Below are positions 1-8,392 of a stretch of 64,000 nt of DNA, one piece after another (position 1 is the first letter of the stretch; each line of letters begins with the position of its first letter). The stretch lies in NCBI RefSeq assembly GCF_009856865.1, contig NZ_WVUD01000004.1, positions 115,072 to 179,071 of the forward strand, read 5' to 3'. This DNA is from Solidesulfovibrio aerotolerans (GTDB lineage Bacteria > Desulfobacterota > Desulfovibrionia > Desulfovibrionales > Desulfovibrionaceae). The position numbers were made by a program, and so were the translations under genes. The notes under the pieces were generated by a model, which made no database searches, was not told the origin of the DNA, and saw only the letters and a list, made by a program, of their open reading frames with translations.

Positions 1-870
1 ATCAAAGCCTTCTTCCTGGGGCCAGCCCATTTGGCCGTCAAACAGGCCGATGATCCAGGTGCCCATCAGGATCATGGCCGCCTGGCCGTGGAAGACCTGT
101 TTGGCGGCTTCGGACCAGTCGTAGGCCTTGGGCGCGGGGAAAAAATAGCCCGCATCCAACAGCGACTGCCACAGGGAAAAGGCCCGCAATACCTGGGGAT
201 CGGTATAAGAGGCCTCGCCGTCCATGAGCTTTTGCCGATACTCCGGGCCGGCCGTGCGCAGCAGCAGATAGTCGAACCAGAACTGGGCCGGCCAGCGTTC
301 CCGGGCACCAAGGGCCAGGGGGGCGATGCCGGTGGCCTTTATCCGGGCGCAGACGGTGCGAAATTCCTCCCAGGTCGTCGGCGGGGAAAGACCCAGGCTG
401 GCAAAGATTTTGCGGTTGTAGAAAAAGGCCACGAAATGCTGGGTGAGCGGCAGGCCGTATTTGCGGCCGTCATAGGTGCAGGCCGCAGCCAGCGGACCTG
501 GAAAAACGTCGTCGAGCCGCGCCTCCTGCCAGACGGTGTCCAGCGGGGCGAGCTGGTCGGCTGCTGCCAGGGACTCCAGCCGGGCACCGGCCCAGTAGGA
601 AAAGATGTCGGGTGGCTGGCCGCTGTCCAGCATGACCCGGATGCCGACCTTGAATGATTCGTGTTCAAAAGCGATGGGTTTGAGATTGTAATGCGGATGT
701 TGCGCATTGAAAGCGGCCGCCATATCGTCGATGCCGCCGCGCAGGGCACCGCTCCAGTAATGCAGGAGGACGATTTTTTCGGAAGACTGGGCTGCCGTTG
801 CAGCGCTTGCCAAGGCCATACAGATGATTATGCAGGACGCAAGAAGCAGCCTATGCGCGCACAGCCACAC
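1..870 (-). CDS. ABC transporter extracellular solute-binding protein, 3'-truncated by window edge
   Basis: Periplasmic solute-binding protein of family 1, which would deliver a substrate, probably a sugar or polyol, to an ABC importer. The frame stays open from 870 to the window edge (290 codons) and its end lies outside. The N-terminus is a signal peptide (MWLCAHRLLL, a hydrophobic core, then ASAATAA). The mature part has the family's features: VLLHYWSG near the start, then NRKIFASLGL with a following TWEEF, and later FHGQAAMILMGTWI. The GTG at 870 is chosen because AGGAG lies 14 nt upstream and it gives an intact signal peptide. The substrate cannot be told from sequence, and no permease gene is visible on this side. 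Confidence 0.85.
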   Translation of the reverse strand, partial: MWLCAHRLLLASCIIICMALASAATAAQSSEKIVLLHYWSGALRGGIDDMAAAFNAQHPHYNLKPIAFEHESFKVGIRVMLDSGQPPDIFSYWAGARLESLAAADQLAPLDTVWQEARLDDVFPGPLAAACTYDGRKYGLPLTQHFVAFFYNRKIFASLGLSPPTTWEEFRTVCARIKATGIAPLALGARERWPAQFWFDYLLLRTAGPEYRQKLMDGEASYTDPQVLRAFSLWQSLLDAGYFFPAPKAYDWSEAAKQVFHGQAAMILMGTWIIGLFDGQMGWPQEEGFD

Positions 871-1112
871 AATATTTCTGGGATCTCCTGCCAATTCAGA
901 CCGCCTTGGAAGTTTCAAAGCACGCTGGAGGCCATCGGTCCTGCCGCAAAGTCTGCCGCTTGCCGTTATCCAGCGCGGGTACAGCCGCATTCCTGGGCGA
1001 CAAGACCTGGCGACATCCTCTATTATTGCATTCATTCCATGGATGCGGTGAAAAAGCAAATGCGCCACAGCGCGCAATCGGCCCTGGACGACGGCTGTTT
1101 CCCGGCCCTGTC

Positions 1113-1141
1113 TTGTGTTTACCCCGCGCCACTTTTATAAT
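1113..1141 (+). promoter_or_regulatory. Sigma-70-type promoter for the 1203-4820 operon
   Basis: TTGTGT (1113-1118), a 17-nt spacer and a perfect TATAAT (1136-1141) lie 61 nt before the ATG at 1203. They sit in the 332-nt divergent region 871-1202, where I see no gene. The hexamers and spacing are seen directly; use as a promoter is inferred. Confidence 0.55.
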
Positions 1142-1202
1142 GGCATTTTAGGGCGCATCCCCGCCTGTGGGGGCGCGCCGCCAGCCGACCCAGGAGTAAC
1201 GC

Positions 1203-2516
1203 ATGTCTGCTGATTGCCGTCTTGCCATGGATGTCCCGTCAGACGTCGGTTTCGCCCGGGTGCTGACCGCTGCGGCCGAGGCCCTGGCTTTGCGCGGCGG
1301 GTTTGGCCGGCGGGAAAGCCTGCGCTTCCAACTGACGGTGGAGGAATTTTTCGGCTGCCTGACCGAGACGGTCGACGCCAGCCAGGCCATCCGGGTGGTC
1401 CTGACCGGCAAGAAGCATCTGCTGCGGGCGGCCTTTGACTTTGAGGCCGCGAGTCTGTCCCTGGGGGGGCTCAATGTCGTGGCGGCCGCCCCGGCCTGCG
1501 CCGCCAGCGAACCGGCCGGCGACCTGGGCCTGCTGCTGGCCGGCAAGGCAGCGGATCGGTTTCATATCGAGCACCGGGGCGAGCGGCGTTTTGGCCTGGA
1601 AGCCGAGGTGGACAAGGCCTATCCGCCGGGGGCTGCGGTGCAGGCACCGGCGGCCTATCCGGCTCCCTTTACGGCCCGGGCCGGCAGCGACGCGGGCCAG
1701 CTCGCCTATGCAGCCGCCCTGGCCGCCGCGGCCTATCCGGCCTGGCACTGTCCGGGGAGTTTTCAAACGCCCGGCAAATTTGCCGACATGATCGAAGACG
1801 GGCAGGTGCGCTGCGTGGTGGCGACCGACGCCGCCGGCCAGCCGGCCGGGCTTCTCAGTTGGACCCCGTGCAGCGACCGGGGACTTTATTTTTCCGGTCC
1901 CTTTGTCTTTGCCCCGGGCCAGGACGGCGCGGCCGTGGCCCGGGTGTTGGTCGAGGCCTTTTTGTCCCTGGTCGGTCGGGAAAAATACGAGATCGTTTTG
2001 AGTCTGCGCGCCACCCCGGATGCGCCGGACGGCTATTTCGAGTCGCTGGGGGAGTTGAAACTGTGCCGCGAGGACGCCTGCCGGCCGCAGCAGGTGCTTT
2101 TCCGCCATCTGCGCGAAGACGCCGGTCTGGCCGTGTGGCGGCATCCCGACCTGGAGGCCTTTTTGCTGGACGCCTACGACCGGCTGGCCATGTTTCGCAA
2201 CTTTCTAAACGCCCCCTCGCCCACATCCCGGCCGCGCCGGGAGTCCCTGCTCGGGGCCAACCTGGATCGCAAGCGCGACCTGGGCGAACTGCGCACACTT
2301 CTGGACGGCGAGGATCTGGTTGACAACCTGCGCCGCCACGTCGCGGCCCTGCGCCAGCGCGGTCTGGGCAACATCTTTTATTACATGGACCTTTCCCAGG
2401 AATGGGAAGCGGCCCTGGCTGGGGATCTGACGGCAGCCGGGTTTACGCCCAGCGTCGTATTGCCCCACGGCGGGCGGGGCGATCTGGTGGTGTGGCAGCA
2501 TGTCCCGGCTGCTTGA
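1203..2516 (+). CDS. HATPase-like/GNAT acetyltransferase fusion protein
   Basis: A 437-residue protein. Residues 1-150 resemble an anti-sigma-factor-type histidine-kinase-like ATPase: an N-terminal surface of the form LTVEEFFGCLTETVDA, as in RsbW-like proteins where the motif is ELVENA/EEAF, followed by HIEHRGERRFGLEAEV. Residues 155-437 look like one or two GNAT acyltransferase folds, including a VVATDAAGQPAGLLSW strand pair. AGGAG lies 6 nt before the ATG. The gene overlaps the following aminotransferase by 17 nt, so the two are translationally coupled. A second GNAT protein at 8379-9674 has a similar C-terminal fold. The role is unknown; regulation or acylation tied to the neighbouring metabolic genes is inference. 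Confidence 0.7.
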   Translation: MSADCRLAMDVPSDVGFARVLTAAAEALALRGGFGRRESLRFQLTVEEFFGCLTETVDASQAIRVVLTGKKHLLRAAFDFEAASLSLGGLNVVAAAPACAASEPAGDLGLLLAGKAADRFHIEHRGERRFGLEAEVDKAYPPGAAVQAPAAYPAPFTARAGSDAGQLAYAAALAAAAYPAWHCPGSFQTPGKFADMIEDGQVRCVVATDAAGQPAGLLSWTPCSDRGLYFSGPFVFAPGQDGAAVARVLVEAFLSLVGREKYEIVLSLRATPDAPDGYFESLGELKLCREDACRPQQVLFRHLREDAGLAVWRHPDLEAFLLDAYDRLAMFRNFLNAPSPTSRPRRESLLGANLDRKRDLGELRTLLDGEDLVDNLRRHVAALRQRGLGNIFYYMDLSQEWEAALAGDLTAAGFTPSVVLPHGGRGDLVVWQHVPAA

Positions 2517-3609
2517 CCGCGTTCCCGCCTATGTGCGGGAATTTGAGAGCTATGTGCCCAGCCGCCCTGATCCGGTGCTCATGCGCCAGTATGGCGTGAC
2601 CGGGCTGCATCGCCTCAATAACAACGAAAACGCCCTGGGGCCGCCGCCGCTTGCCCAAGAGGCCATTGCCGCCTTTGACCCGCACCGGGCCGCGATCTAT
2701 CCCCCGGGCGACGCCTACGATCTGCGCGCGGCCCTGGCCGCCAAGTTCGGCAAAAGCCCGGACCAGTTTTTGGTTGGCAACGGCTCCTGCGAGGTCATTT
2801 CCTCGGTGGTGCGGGCCTTTTGCCAGCCCGGCGACGCCGTGGTCACGGCGGATAAGACCTTTGCCGTCTATGAATGGGTGGCCCGGTTTTCCGGTGTCGA
2901 GCCCGTGCTCGTCCCCCTGCGCGACCAGGCCATTGACGCCGGGGGCATGCTGGCGGCCGTCACTGCCCGGACCAAGGTCGTTTTTATCTGCAATCCGAAT
3001 AATCCCACCGGCACCTGGTGGAACCGGCAGACCCTGGAAACGTTTCTCGCCGGGCTGGCCGGCCGGGCCGTGGTGGTGCTCGATGAGGCCTACCGCGAAT
3101 ACGTAACCGACCCGGATTTCCCGGACGGTCTGGAAGTCCTCACGCGCCATCCCCATGTCCTGGTCTTTCGGACCTTTTCCAAGATGTACGGTCTGGCCGG
3201 GCTGCGGGTGGGCTATCTGTGCGGCTCCCAGGAAGCGGTGGACATCGTGCGACGCACCCACATCGCCTATTCGGTCAATGCCTTGGGCCAGATCGCGGCC
3301 ACGGCCGCCCTGGCTGATGACGCCGGCCATATTGCCGCCACCCGGGGCATGGTGGCCCAGGCTCGCAGCTTCCTGCGCGACCTCTTTGATGGGCTGGGGC
3401 TGGAATATGTGGCCGGGGAGGGCAATTTCCTCATGGCCCGCACGCCGGTTTCCGACACGCTGCTCTATCGCCGGCTCATGCGCGAAGGGGTGATGATCCG
3501 CACCATGACCGGCTTTCGGTTTCCCAACTGGATTCGCGTTTCCCTGGTCGAAGAACCGGCCATGGCCGCCTTTGCTGCGGCGCTTAAAAAGGTGTTGGAC
3601 AAACCATGA
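2500..3609 (+). CDS. Histidinol-phosphate aminotransferase-like PLP enzyme
   Basis: Fold-type I PLP aminotransferase of 369 residues, normal length for the HisC/class II group. Family landmarks are the N-terminal NNNENALGPP, the central CNPNNPTGTW, VVLDEAYREY with the PLP-contacting Asp and Tyr, and the Schiff-base lysine in RTFSKMYGLAGLRVGY. The C-terminal RVSL motif carries the substrate-carboxylate Arg. The family transfers amino groups between amino acids or phosphorylated amines and 2-oxoglutarate. The gene overlaps its upstream neighbour by 17 nt and the MFS gene by 4 nt (ATGA), and it is not in a his operon. A specialised amino-acid or amine substrate is therefore likelier than histidinol phosphate. 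Confidence 0.85.
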   Translation: MSRLLDRVPAYVREFESYVPSRPDPVLMRQYGVTGLHRLNNNENALGPPPLAQEAIAAFDPHRAAIYPPGDAYDLRAALAAKFGKSPDQFLVGNGSCEVISSVVRAFCQPGDAVVTADKTFAVYEWVARFSGVEPVLVPLRDQAIDAGGMLAAVTARTKVVFICNPNNPTGTWWNRQTLETFLAGLAGRAVVVLDEAYREYVTDPDFPDGLEVLTRHPHVLVFRTFSKMYGLAGLRVGYLCGSQEAVDIVRRTHIAYSVNALGQIAATAALADDAGHIAATRGMVAQARSFLRDLFDGLGLEYVAGEGNFLMARTPVSDTLLYRRLMREGVMIRTMTGFRFPNWIRVSLVEEPAMAAFAAALKKVLDKP

Positions 3610-4820
3610 CCCTGAGCGAATCCCGGCCGCCTGAGCGGCTTTTTACCTACGAATTCACCGTACTGACCCTGGCCGCCGGATTTGGCTTTTGCAACATCGC
3701 CATTTTTTACGGCTTTGCCAGCTATTTGCAACGGCTTGGGGTCGAGGCCGGCTGGCAGGGGGTGCTCCTTGGGGCCGAACCTCTGGCCGCATTTTGCCTG
3801 CGCCCGTTTTTAAGCGTGTGGGTCACGCCGCGAAACGCCCTGTCTTTGGCGAAAGGCGCGCTGCTCGGCATGGGGCTGGCCCTGTGTTGCTACCAGTTTG
3901 CCCGGGAGATTCCCTGGATTTTGGCGGTGCGCCTTTTCCACGGCGTCTCTTTCGTTTGTCTGGTCAGCGCCGTCACCACCCTTTTGGCGCATACGATTCC
4001 CAGAACCCTGGCCGGCCGGGCCTTTGGTTATTTCTCCCTGTCAGCGCTGGTGCCCTATGCCGTCATGCCGCCGCTTATGGAATGGCTCGTGCCGCGTCTG
4101 GGGGGCGAGGACGTGGCCTATGCCGTGTGTTCGGTGCTTATTGTGCCGGCCCTGGTCCTGCTGGTCCCCCTGGGGCCGCGTCTGGGCCGCCGGGCCATGG
4201 CCGGTGTGCCGGGCACCGAGCGCCCCAGGCTGGACGCCGTGCGCCGCAATCTGGCCCAGCCGGCCGTACGCTTGGTGCTGGGAGCCAGTCTGTGCCTTTT
4301 TTTGAGCACCACCCTGGTCTTTTTCTACATGAAGCCCTTTGCCCTGGGCCTGGGGCTGACCGATCCGGGCCTTTTTTTCACTGTCTCCACAGTGGCCTCC
4401 ATCCTGGTGCGGGTTACGGCCGGGCGGTTTTACGACCGGCTGCCCAAGGTCTGGCCGCTGCTGGCCGCCCTGATCGGGCTGGCCGGCTGCATGGCCGGCT
4501 TTGGCGCCACGGGTACGGTGGGGCGCTATCTGGTCCTGGCCGGTGCCTACGGGGCCTGCCTTGGCGTGGCCATGCCGCTCTCCAACGCCGTCATGTTCGA
4601 GCGGTCCCAGCCGGCCATGCGCGGGGTCAATATGAATCTGATGCTGTTTATGATGGACGCGGGCTATGTGGCCGGTCCCATGCTCGGCGGGGCCATGCTG
4701 GCGGCCGGGGCCGGCTACCCGGTGCTTTTTTGGACATGCTCCGGGTTTGCCGCGCTGTCCGGGCTGCTGGTGGTCGTGCTGGCTGTGGCCCGGCCGGCGA
4801 AGTCTAGGGCTGGGGCGTAA
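3606..4820 (+). CDS. Major facilitator superfamily transporter
   Basis: A 404-residue polytopic inner-membrane protein with about 12 hydrophobic segments in two halves and a cytoplasmic linker rich in Arg and Pro around residues 190-215. The general MFS pattern is clear; the substrate is not. It starts at an ATG overlapping the upstream aminotransferase stop (ATGA), so it is the last gene of a coupled three-gene operon. It may move the substrate or product of that operon. Its 3' end overlaps the convergent FAD-subunit gene by 17 nt. Confidence 0.85.
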   Translation: MTLSESRPPERLFTYEFTVLTLAAGFGFCNIAIFYGFASYLQRLGVEAGWQGVLLGAEPLAAFCLRPFLSVWVTPRNALSLAKGALLGMGLALCCYQFAREIPWILAVRLFHGVSFVCLVSAVTTLLAHTIPRTLAGRAFGYFSLSALVPYAVMPPLMEWLVPRLGGEDVAYAVCSVLIVPALVLLVPLGPRLGRRAMAGVPGTERPRLDAVRRNLAQPAVRLVLGASLCLFLSTTLVFFYMKPFALGLGLTDPGLFFTVSTVASILVRVTAGRFYDRLPKVWPLLAALIGLAGCMAGFGATGTVGRYLVLAGAYGACLGVAMPLSNAVMFERSQPAMRGVNMNLMLFMMDAGYVAGPMLGGAMLAAGAGYPVLFWTCSGFAALSGLLVVVLAVARPAKSRAGA

Positions 4821-5634
4821 GGCGCAGGAGCAGATTGCCGGCCGCCTGCCGGCGATAGGCGGCTGAGGCCCGCACGTCGGTCATGGGCGAAACGGCCTCC
4901 CGGATGGCGGCGGCGGCCCGGGTCAGAGACTCGCGATTGAGTCTCTGGCCGGTCAAGGCCGCTTCGGCGGCCGGGAGACGTCGGGCGGTGGGGGCGAGGC
5001 TTCCCACCGCGAGGCGGGCCTCGGTCACTGTGCCGGCGGCGTCGGTGGCGATGACGGCGGCCAGACTGGCCACGGCAATGGCCAGGGCGTCGCGCCGCCC
5101 GATTTTTTCAAAGTGCTGGAGCGCTGCCGGGGCCGGTGGCGCAACGACCACGGCCGCGATGATCTCCCCGGCCGCCAGGGCGGTGCGGCCCGGGCCAAGC
5201 AGGAAGTCGGCCAGGGGCACGACGCGCCGGCCCTTGGCCGAGGCCAGTTCCAGGCGGGCGTTAAGGGCCAAAAGGGCCGGCAGGGTGTCGCCGGCCGGAG
5301 AGGCCGTGGCGATGTTGCCGCCAAGCGTCCCCATGGCCCGGATGGGCGGCGAGCCCAGCGTCTCCAGGGCCAGGGCCAGCACGGCCAGATGCTGGCGCAC
5401 CAGGGGATGGCGGGCCAGCGTCGCATGGCTGGCCATGGCTCCCAGGCGGATCAGGCCGTCACCTTCGGAAATTCCGGCCAGTTCGCCGATGCCTTCCAGC
5501 AGGGCCACAGCGCAGGACGCCGGCCCGCGTTTGGCCACCAGCAGATCCGTGCCCCCGGCCAGAACGTGCGCCCCGTCGGCCAGAAGCGGCCACAGCGCTT
5601 CCAGGCTGGTCGGGCAATAAACCGCGCCGATCAC
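4804..5634 (-). CDS. Molybdenum hydroxylase FAD-binding subunit (CoxM/XdhB family)
   Basis: Medium subunit of a xanthine-dehydrogenase-family enzyme. It carries FAD and passes electrons from the 2Fe-2S subunit to an acceptor. The 276 residues fit the CoxM-type family. The FAD pyrophosphate loop reads VLAGGTDLLV near residues 28-37, and the second motif TLGGNIATASPAGDTLPAL follows. The GTG at 5634 overlaps the 2Fe-2S subunit stop (GTGA), giving tight coupling, and it places the conserved N-terminus correctly. It is the last gene of the four-gene minus-strand operon 9674 to 4804. Confidence 0.9.
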   Translation of the reverse strand: MIGAVYCPTSLEALWPLLADGAHVLAGGTDLLVAKRGPASCAVALLEGIGELAGISEGDGLIRLGAMASHATLARHPLVRQHLAVLALALETLGSPPIRAMGTLGGNIATASPAGDTLPALLALNARLELASAKGRRVVPLADFLLGPGRTALAAGEIIAAVVVAPPAPAALQHFEKIGRRDALAIAVASLAAVIATDAAGTVTEARLAVGSLAPTARRLPAAEAALTGQRLNRESLTRAAAAIREAVSPMTDVRASAAYRRQAAGNLLLRLTPQP

Positions 5635-6116
5635 GATTTTTCCTCGGCCATGGTCTTGGCCGCAGCCAGCACCGCATCCACGATTTTGCCATAGCCGGTG
5701 CAGCGGCACAGGTTGCCGGACAAGGCCCGGCGCACCTGCTCGCGATCCGGGTCGGGCTGGCGGGCCAGCAGATCGACGGCCGCCACGGTCATGCCCGGGG
5801 TGCAGTAGCCGCACTGGACCGCACCATGGGCGGCAAAGGCCGCCTGGACCGGATGGGGGGCGGCGGCCGTGCCCAGGCCCTCGGCCGTGACCACGTCTTT
5901 GCCGTCAAGTTGGGCCGCCAGCATGAGGCAGGACAGGCGCACCTCGCCGTTAACCAGGATGGAGCAGGCCCCGCATTCCCCGGAGCCGCAGCTTTCCTTG
6001 GCGGCGGTGAGGCCGAGATCGTCGCGCAACACATCGATGGCCCGCCGGCCGGGCCGCACGTCAAGGCTCGTGGCCACGCCGTTCAGGGTCAATTGCAGCC
6101 GGATGGTCGCGCTCAT
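5631..6116 (-). CDS. Molybdenum hydroxylase 2Fe-2S subunit (CoxS/XdhC family)
   Basis: Small iron-sulfur subunit of 161 residues. The plant-type ferredoxin cluster ligands are in [15 protein letters not shown] with a later LSC, and the second cluster uses QCGYCTPGM and GNLCRCTGY. All eight expected cysteines are visible. It overlaps the large-subunit gene upstream and the FAD-subunit gene downstream by 4 nt each. The order large-small-FAD is one of the usual arrangements of separate-subunit Mo hydroxylases, in contrast to single-chain aldehyde oxidoreductases of Desulfovibrio gigas type. Confidence 0.93.
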   Translation of the reverse strand: MSATIRLQLTLNGVATSLDVRPGRRAIDVLRDDLGLTAAKESCGSGECGACSILVNGEVRLSCLMLAAQLDGKDVVTAEGLGTAAAPHPVQAAFAAHGAVQCGYCTPGMTVAAVDLLARQPDPDREQVRRALSGNLCRCTGYGKIVDAVLAAAKTMAEEKS

Positions 6117-8392
6117 TCAGGCCCTCCCAGGGCGGAAAGAAGGTCTTCGGGGGTGACGGGAAGGCGTGTGACGTGCAGCCCGGCGGCATCGAAAAGGGCC
6201 TGGGCAATGGCTGGGCCTGGGCCGTGGATGCCGACCTCGCCCATGCCGCGAAGCCCGAGTGGGCCGGTGGGTTCGTCGTCGGCAACAATCAGACAGTCGA
6301 TGTCGGGCAGGTCCAGCGCCGTGGGAATGAGATAGCGGCTCAAGTCCCCGGCCCCCATGCAGCCGTTTTCCAGGGCCGGATCTTCAAAAAGGGCCAGCCC
6401 GATGCCCTGGGCCGCCGCACCCTGGACTTGCTGCGTCACACCCTCCAAAGAGAGCACCCGGCCGCAGGCCACGGACACCACGCACCGGCCAAGGCGCACC
6501 CGCCCGGTCAGTTCGTCCACTTCCACGGCGCACAGGCAGGCCCCGTGGGAATAAAAGCGATGAGGAAACCCGAGCTTGAACTGCCGGCCGGTGTCCGGCG
6601 GATTTTCCACCACGGCCATGACAAACTGGTCCACGCACAAGCGGTCGTCGCGGGGCAGGAGCGCCCCAAGGCGAGCCAGGGGCACGGCCGCGCCGGTGGC
6701 GGGATCGGTGACCAGCCCGGGCGAGAGGATGAGCCGGGCCGGATCGTCGCACAAAAGGGCCAACGCTGCCCGGGCGCGCAGTTTGGCCTCCATGGCCCGG
6801 CAGGCCCCAAGCAGCGCATTGCCGAAGGTGAAGGTGGTGCGGCTGGCCGAGGATGAGCCGGCCGGCAGGCAGTGGCGGGTATCGGGCTGGATAAGGGCAA
6901 AGGCTTCGGGGGACTGATGCAGCGCCTGAGCCGCCATGGTCACAAAGGCCGAGGCGTTGCCCTGGCCCATGTCCGGCACGGAATTGTAGATGCGAAAGGT
7001 GCCCTGTTTGGTCAGTTCCAGCTTGGCGGCGGCGGCGTCGGGCAGGCCCCGGCCGTAGCCCATGGCGTTTTGCATGCAGGTCACGCCCACGCCCCGCCGG
7101 GTAAAAGGCGGTGCTTGGCGCTTCCAGGCCGCGCGTTCGGTCCAGGCGGGATGGGCCAGCACGGCGGTCAGGCACTCGGCGGCCCCGGCCCCGGGTTCGG
7201 GAGTCACGCCGATGGCGTTGGGCTCGCCCCGGCCCAGGGCATTTTGCAGCCGCAGCCCGGCCGGGTCGCGACCCAGGCGCGTGGCCAGAGCATCCATGAG
7301 CCGTTCGATGGCAAAGCTGGATTGCAGCACGCCAAAGCCGCGAAACGCGCCGCCCACGGGATTGTTGGTGTAGGCGCAGGAGCCTTCCAGCCGGGTGTGC
7401 GGAATGCGGTACGGCCCGCCGGCATGTTCCAGGGCCAGGGCCATGATCTCGCCGCTTAAATGGGCATAGGGTCCGGCGTCGAACAGCAGCGAACCGGTCA
7501 GGGCGCGCAAGGTGCCGTCGGCATCGGCCCCGAGCGTAACGCGCATGACGGCGGCGTGGCGCTTGTAGCCGGCCAGAAAGGTCTCTTCGCGGTCCCAGAC
7601 CATTTTGACCCAGCGTCCGCCGGCGTTGAGGGCAGCCAGGGCCAGCAGACACTGCACGGTGGCCCCGTCCTTGCCGCCAAAGCCGCCGCCCAGATACGGC
7701 GCGCGCACCCGGATGGTCCAGGGATTAAGCCCCAGGGCATGGGCGATCTCGAAGCGGTCGCGAAAGGGGGCCTGGGTGGAAACGACCATGTCCAAAACGC
7801 CGGCCGGGGTGAGCCGGGCCGTGCCGTTGGGCAGTTCCAGAAAGACGTGGTCCTGCATGGGGGTGTGGTATTCCCCGGAAACCGTCACGGCGCAATCGGC
7901 CAGGGCGGTTGGCGCATCGCCCTTTTCCACCAGCCCGTAGGCCAGCAGATTGCCGTCCGGGTGTTCGGGATGCACATAAGGGGCGTCCCGGTCCAGGGCG
8001 GCTGCCGGCTCGAACACGCCGGGCAGGGGCGAAAAGGCCGCGTCGATGCGCGACAGGGCCAAGGCCAGGGCCTCGCGGCTTTCGGCCAGCACCAGGGCCA
8101 CGGGATCGCCCCGATGGCGCACGCGCTCGCCGCAAAGGACGGGCTGGTCCTTGTGGACGATGCCCTGGCGGTTGGTTCCGGGCACGTCGCGCCGGGTGAG
8201 CACAGCCACGACCCCGGGTGTTGCCCGGGCAGCGGCGACGTCCAGGCCGGTTATCAGGGCATGGGCCACGCCCGCCCGGCGCACCCCGGCCCAGAGGCAG
8301 CCCGGGGGGGTGACATCGGCGCTGTAGCGCTCGGCCCCCACGGCCTTGGCCAGGGCGTCGGCCCGGGGGAACACGGCGTCAGGGCCGGTCAC
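6113..8392 (-). CDS. Molybdenum hydroxylase large subunit (molybdopterin-binding, xanthine dehydrogenase family)
   Basis: Catalytic subunit of 759 residues binding molybdopterin cofactor. Seen in order: an N-terminal AERYSADV domain, PYLGGGFGGKDG (cofactor loop), VGGAFRGFGVLQ (the FRGFG of xanthine/aldehyde-type enzymes rather than the AYxCSFR loop of CO dehydrogenase), and the C-terminal GLRGMGEVG with the likely catalytic Glu. The substrate is unknown; purines, nicotinate-like heterocycles and aldehydes are all possible. The GTG at 8392 is preferred over a longer frame because the family N-terminus begins there; it overlaps the 3' end of the upstream GNAT gene by 14 nt. Confidence 0.92.
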   Translation of the reverse strand: MTGPDAVFPRADALAKAVGAERYSADVTPPGCLWAGVRRAGVAHALITGLDVAAARATPGVVAVLTRRDVPGTNRQGIVHKDQPVLCGERVRHRGDPVALVLAESREALALALSRIDAAFSPLPGVFEPAAALDRDAPYVHPEHPDGNLLAYGLVEKGDAPTALADCAVTVSGEYHTPMQDHVFLELPNGTARLTPAGVLDMVVSTQAPFRDRFEIAHALGLNPWTIRVRAPYLGGGFGGKDGATVQCLLALAALNAGGRWVKMVWDREETFLAGYKRHAAVMRVTLGADADGTLRALTGSLLFDAGPYAHLSGEIMALALEHAGGPYRIPHTRLEGSCAYTNNPVGGAFRGFGVLQSSFAIERLMDALATRLGRDPAGLRLQNALGRGEPNAIGVTPEPGAGAAECLTAVLAHPAWTERAAWKRQAPPFTRRGVGVTCMQNAMGYGRGLPDAAAAKLELTKQGTFRIYNSVPDMGQGNASAFVTMAAQALHQSPEAFALIQPDTRHCLPAGSSSASRTTFTFGNALLGACRAMEAKLRARAALALLCDDPARLILSPGLVTDPATGAAVPLARLGALLPRDDRLCVDQFVMAVVENPPDTGRQFKLGFPHRFYSHGACLCAVEVDELTGRVRLGRCVVSVACGRVLSLEGVTQQVQGAAAQGIGLALFEDPALENGCMGAGDLSRYLIPTALDLPDIDCLIVADDEPTGPLGLRGMGEVGIHGPGPAIAQALFDAAGLHVTRLPVTPEDLLSALGGPE

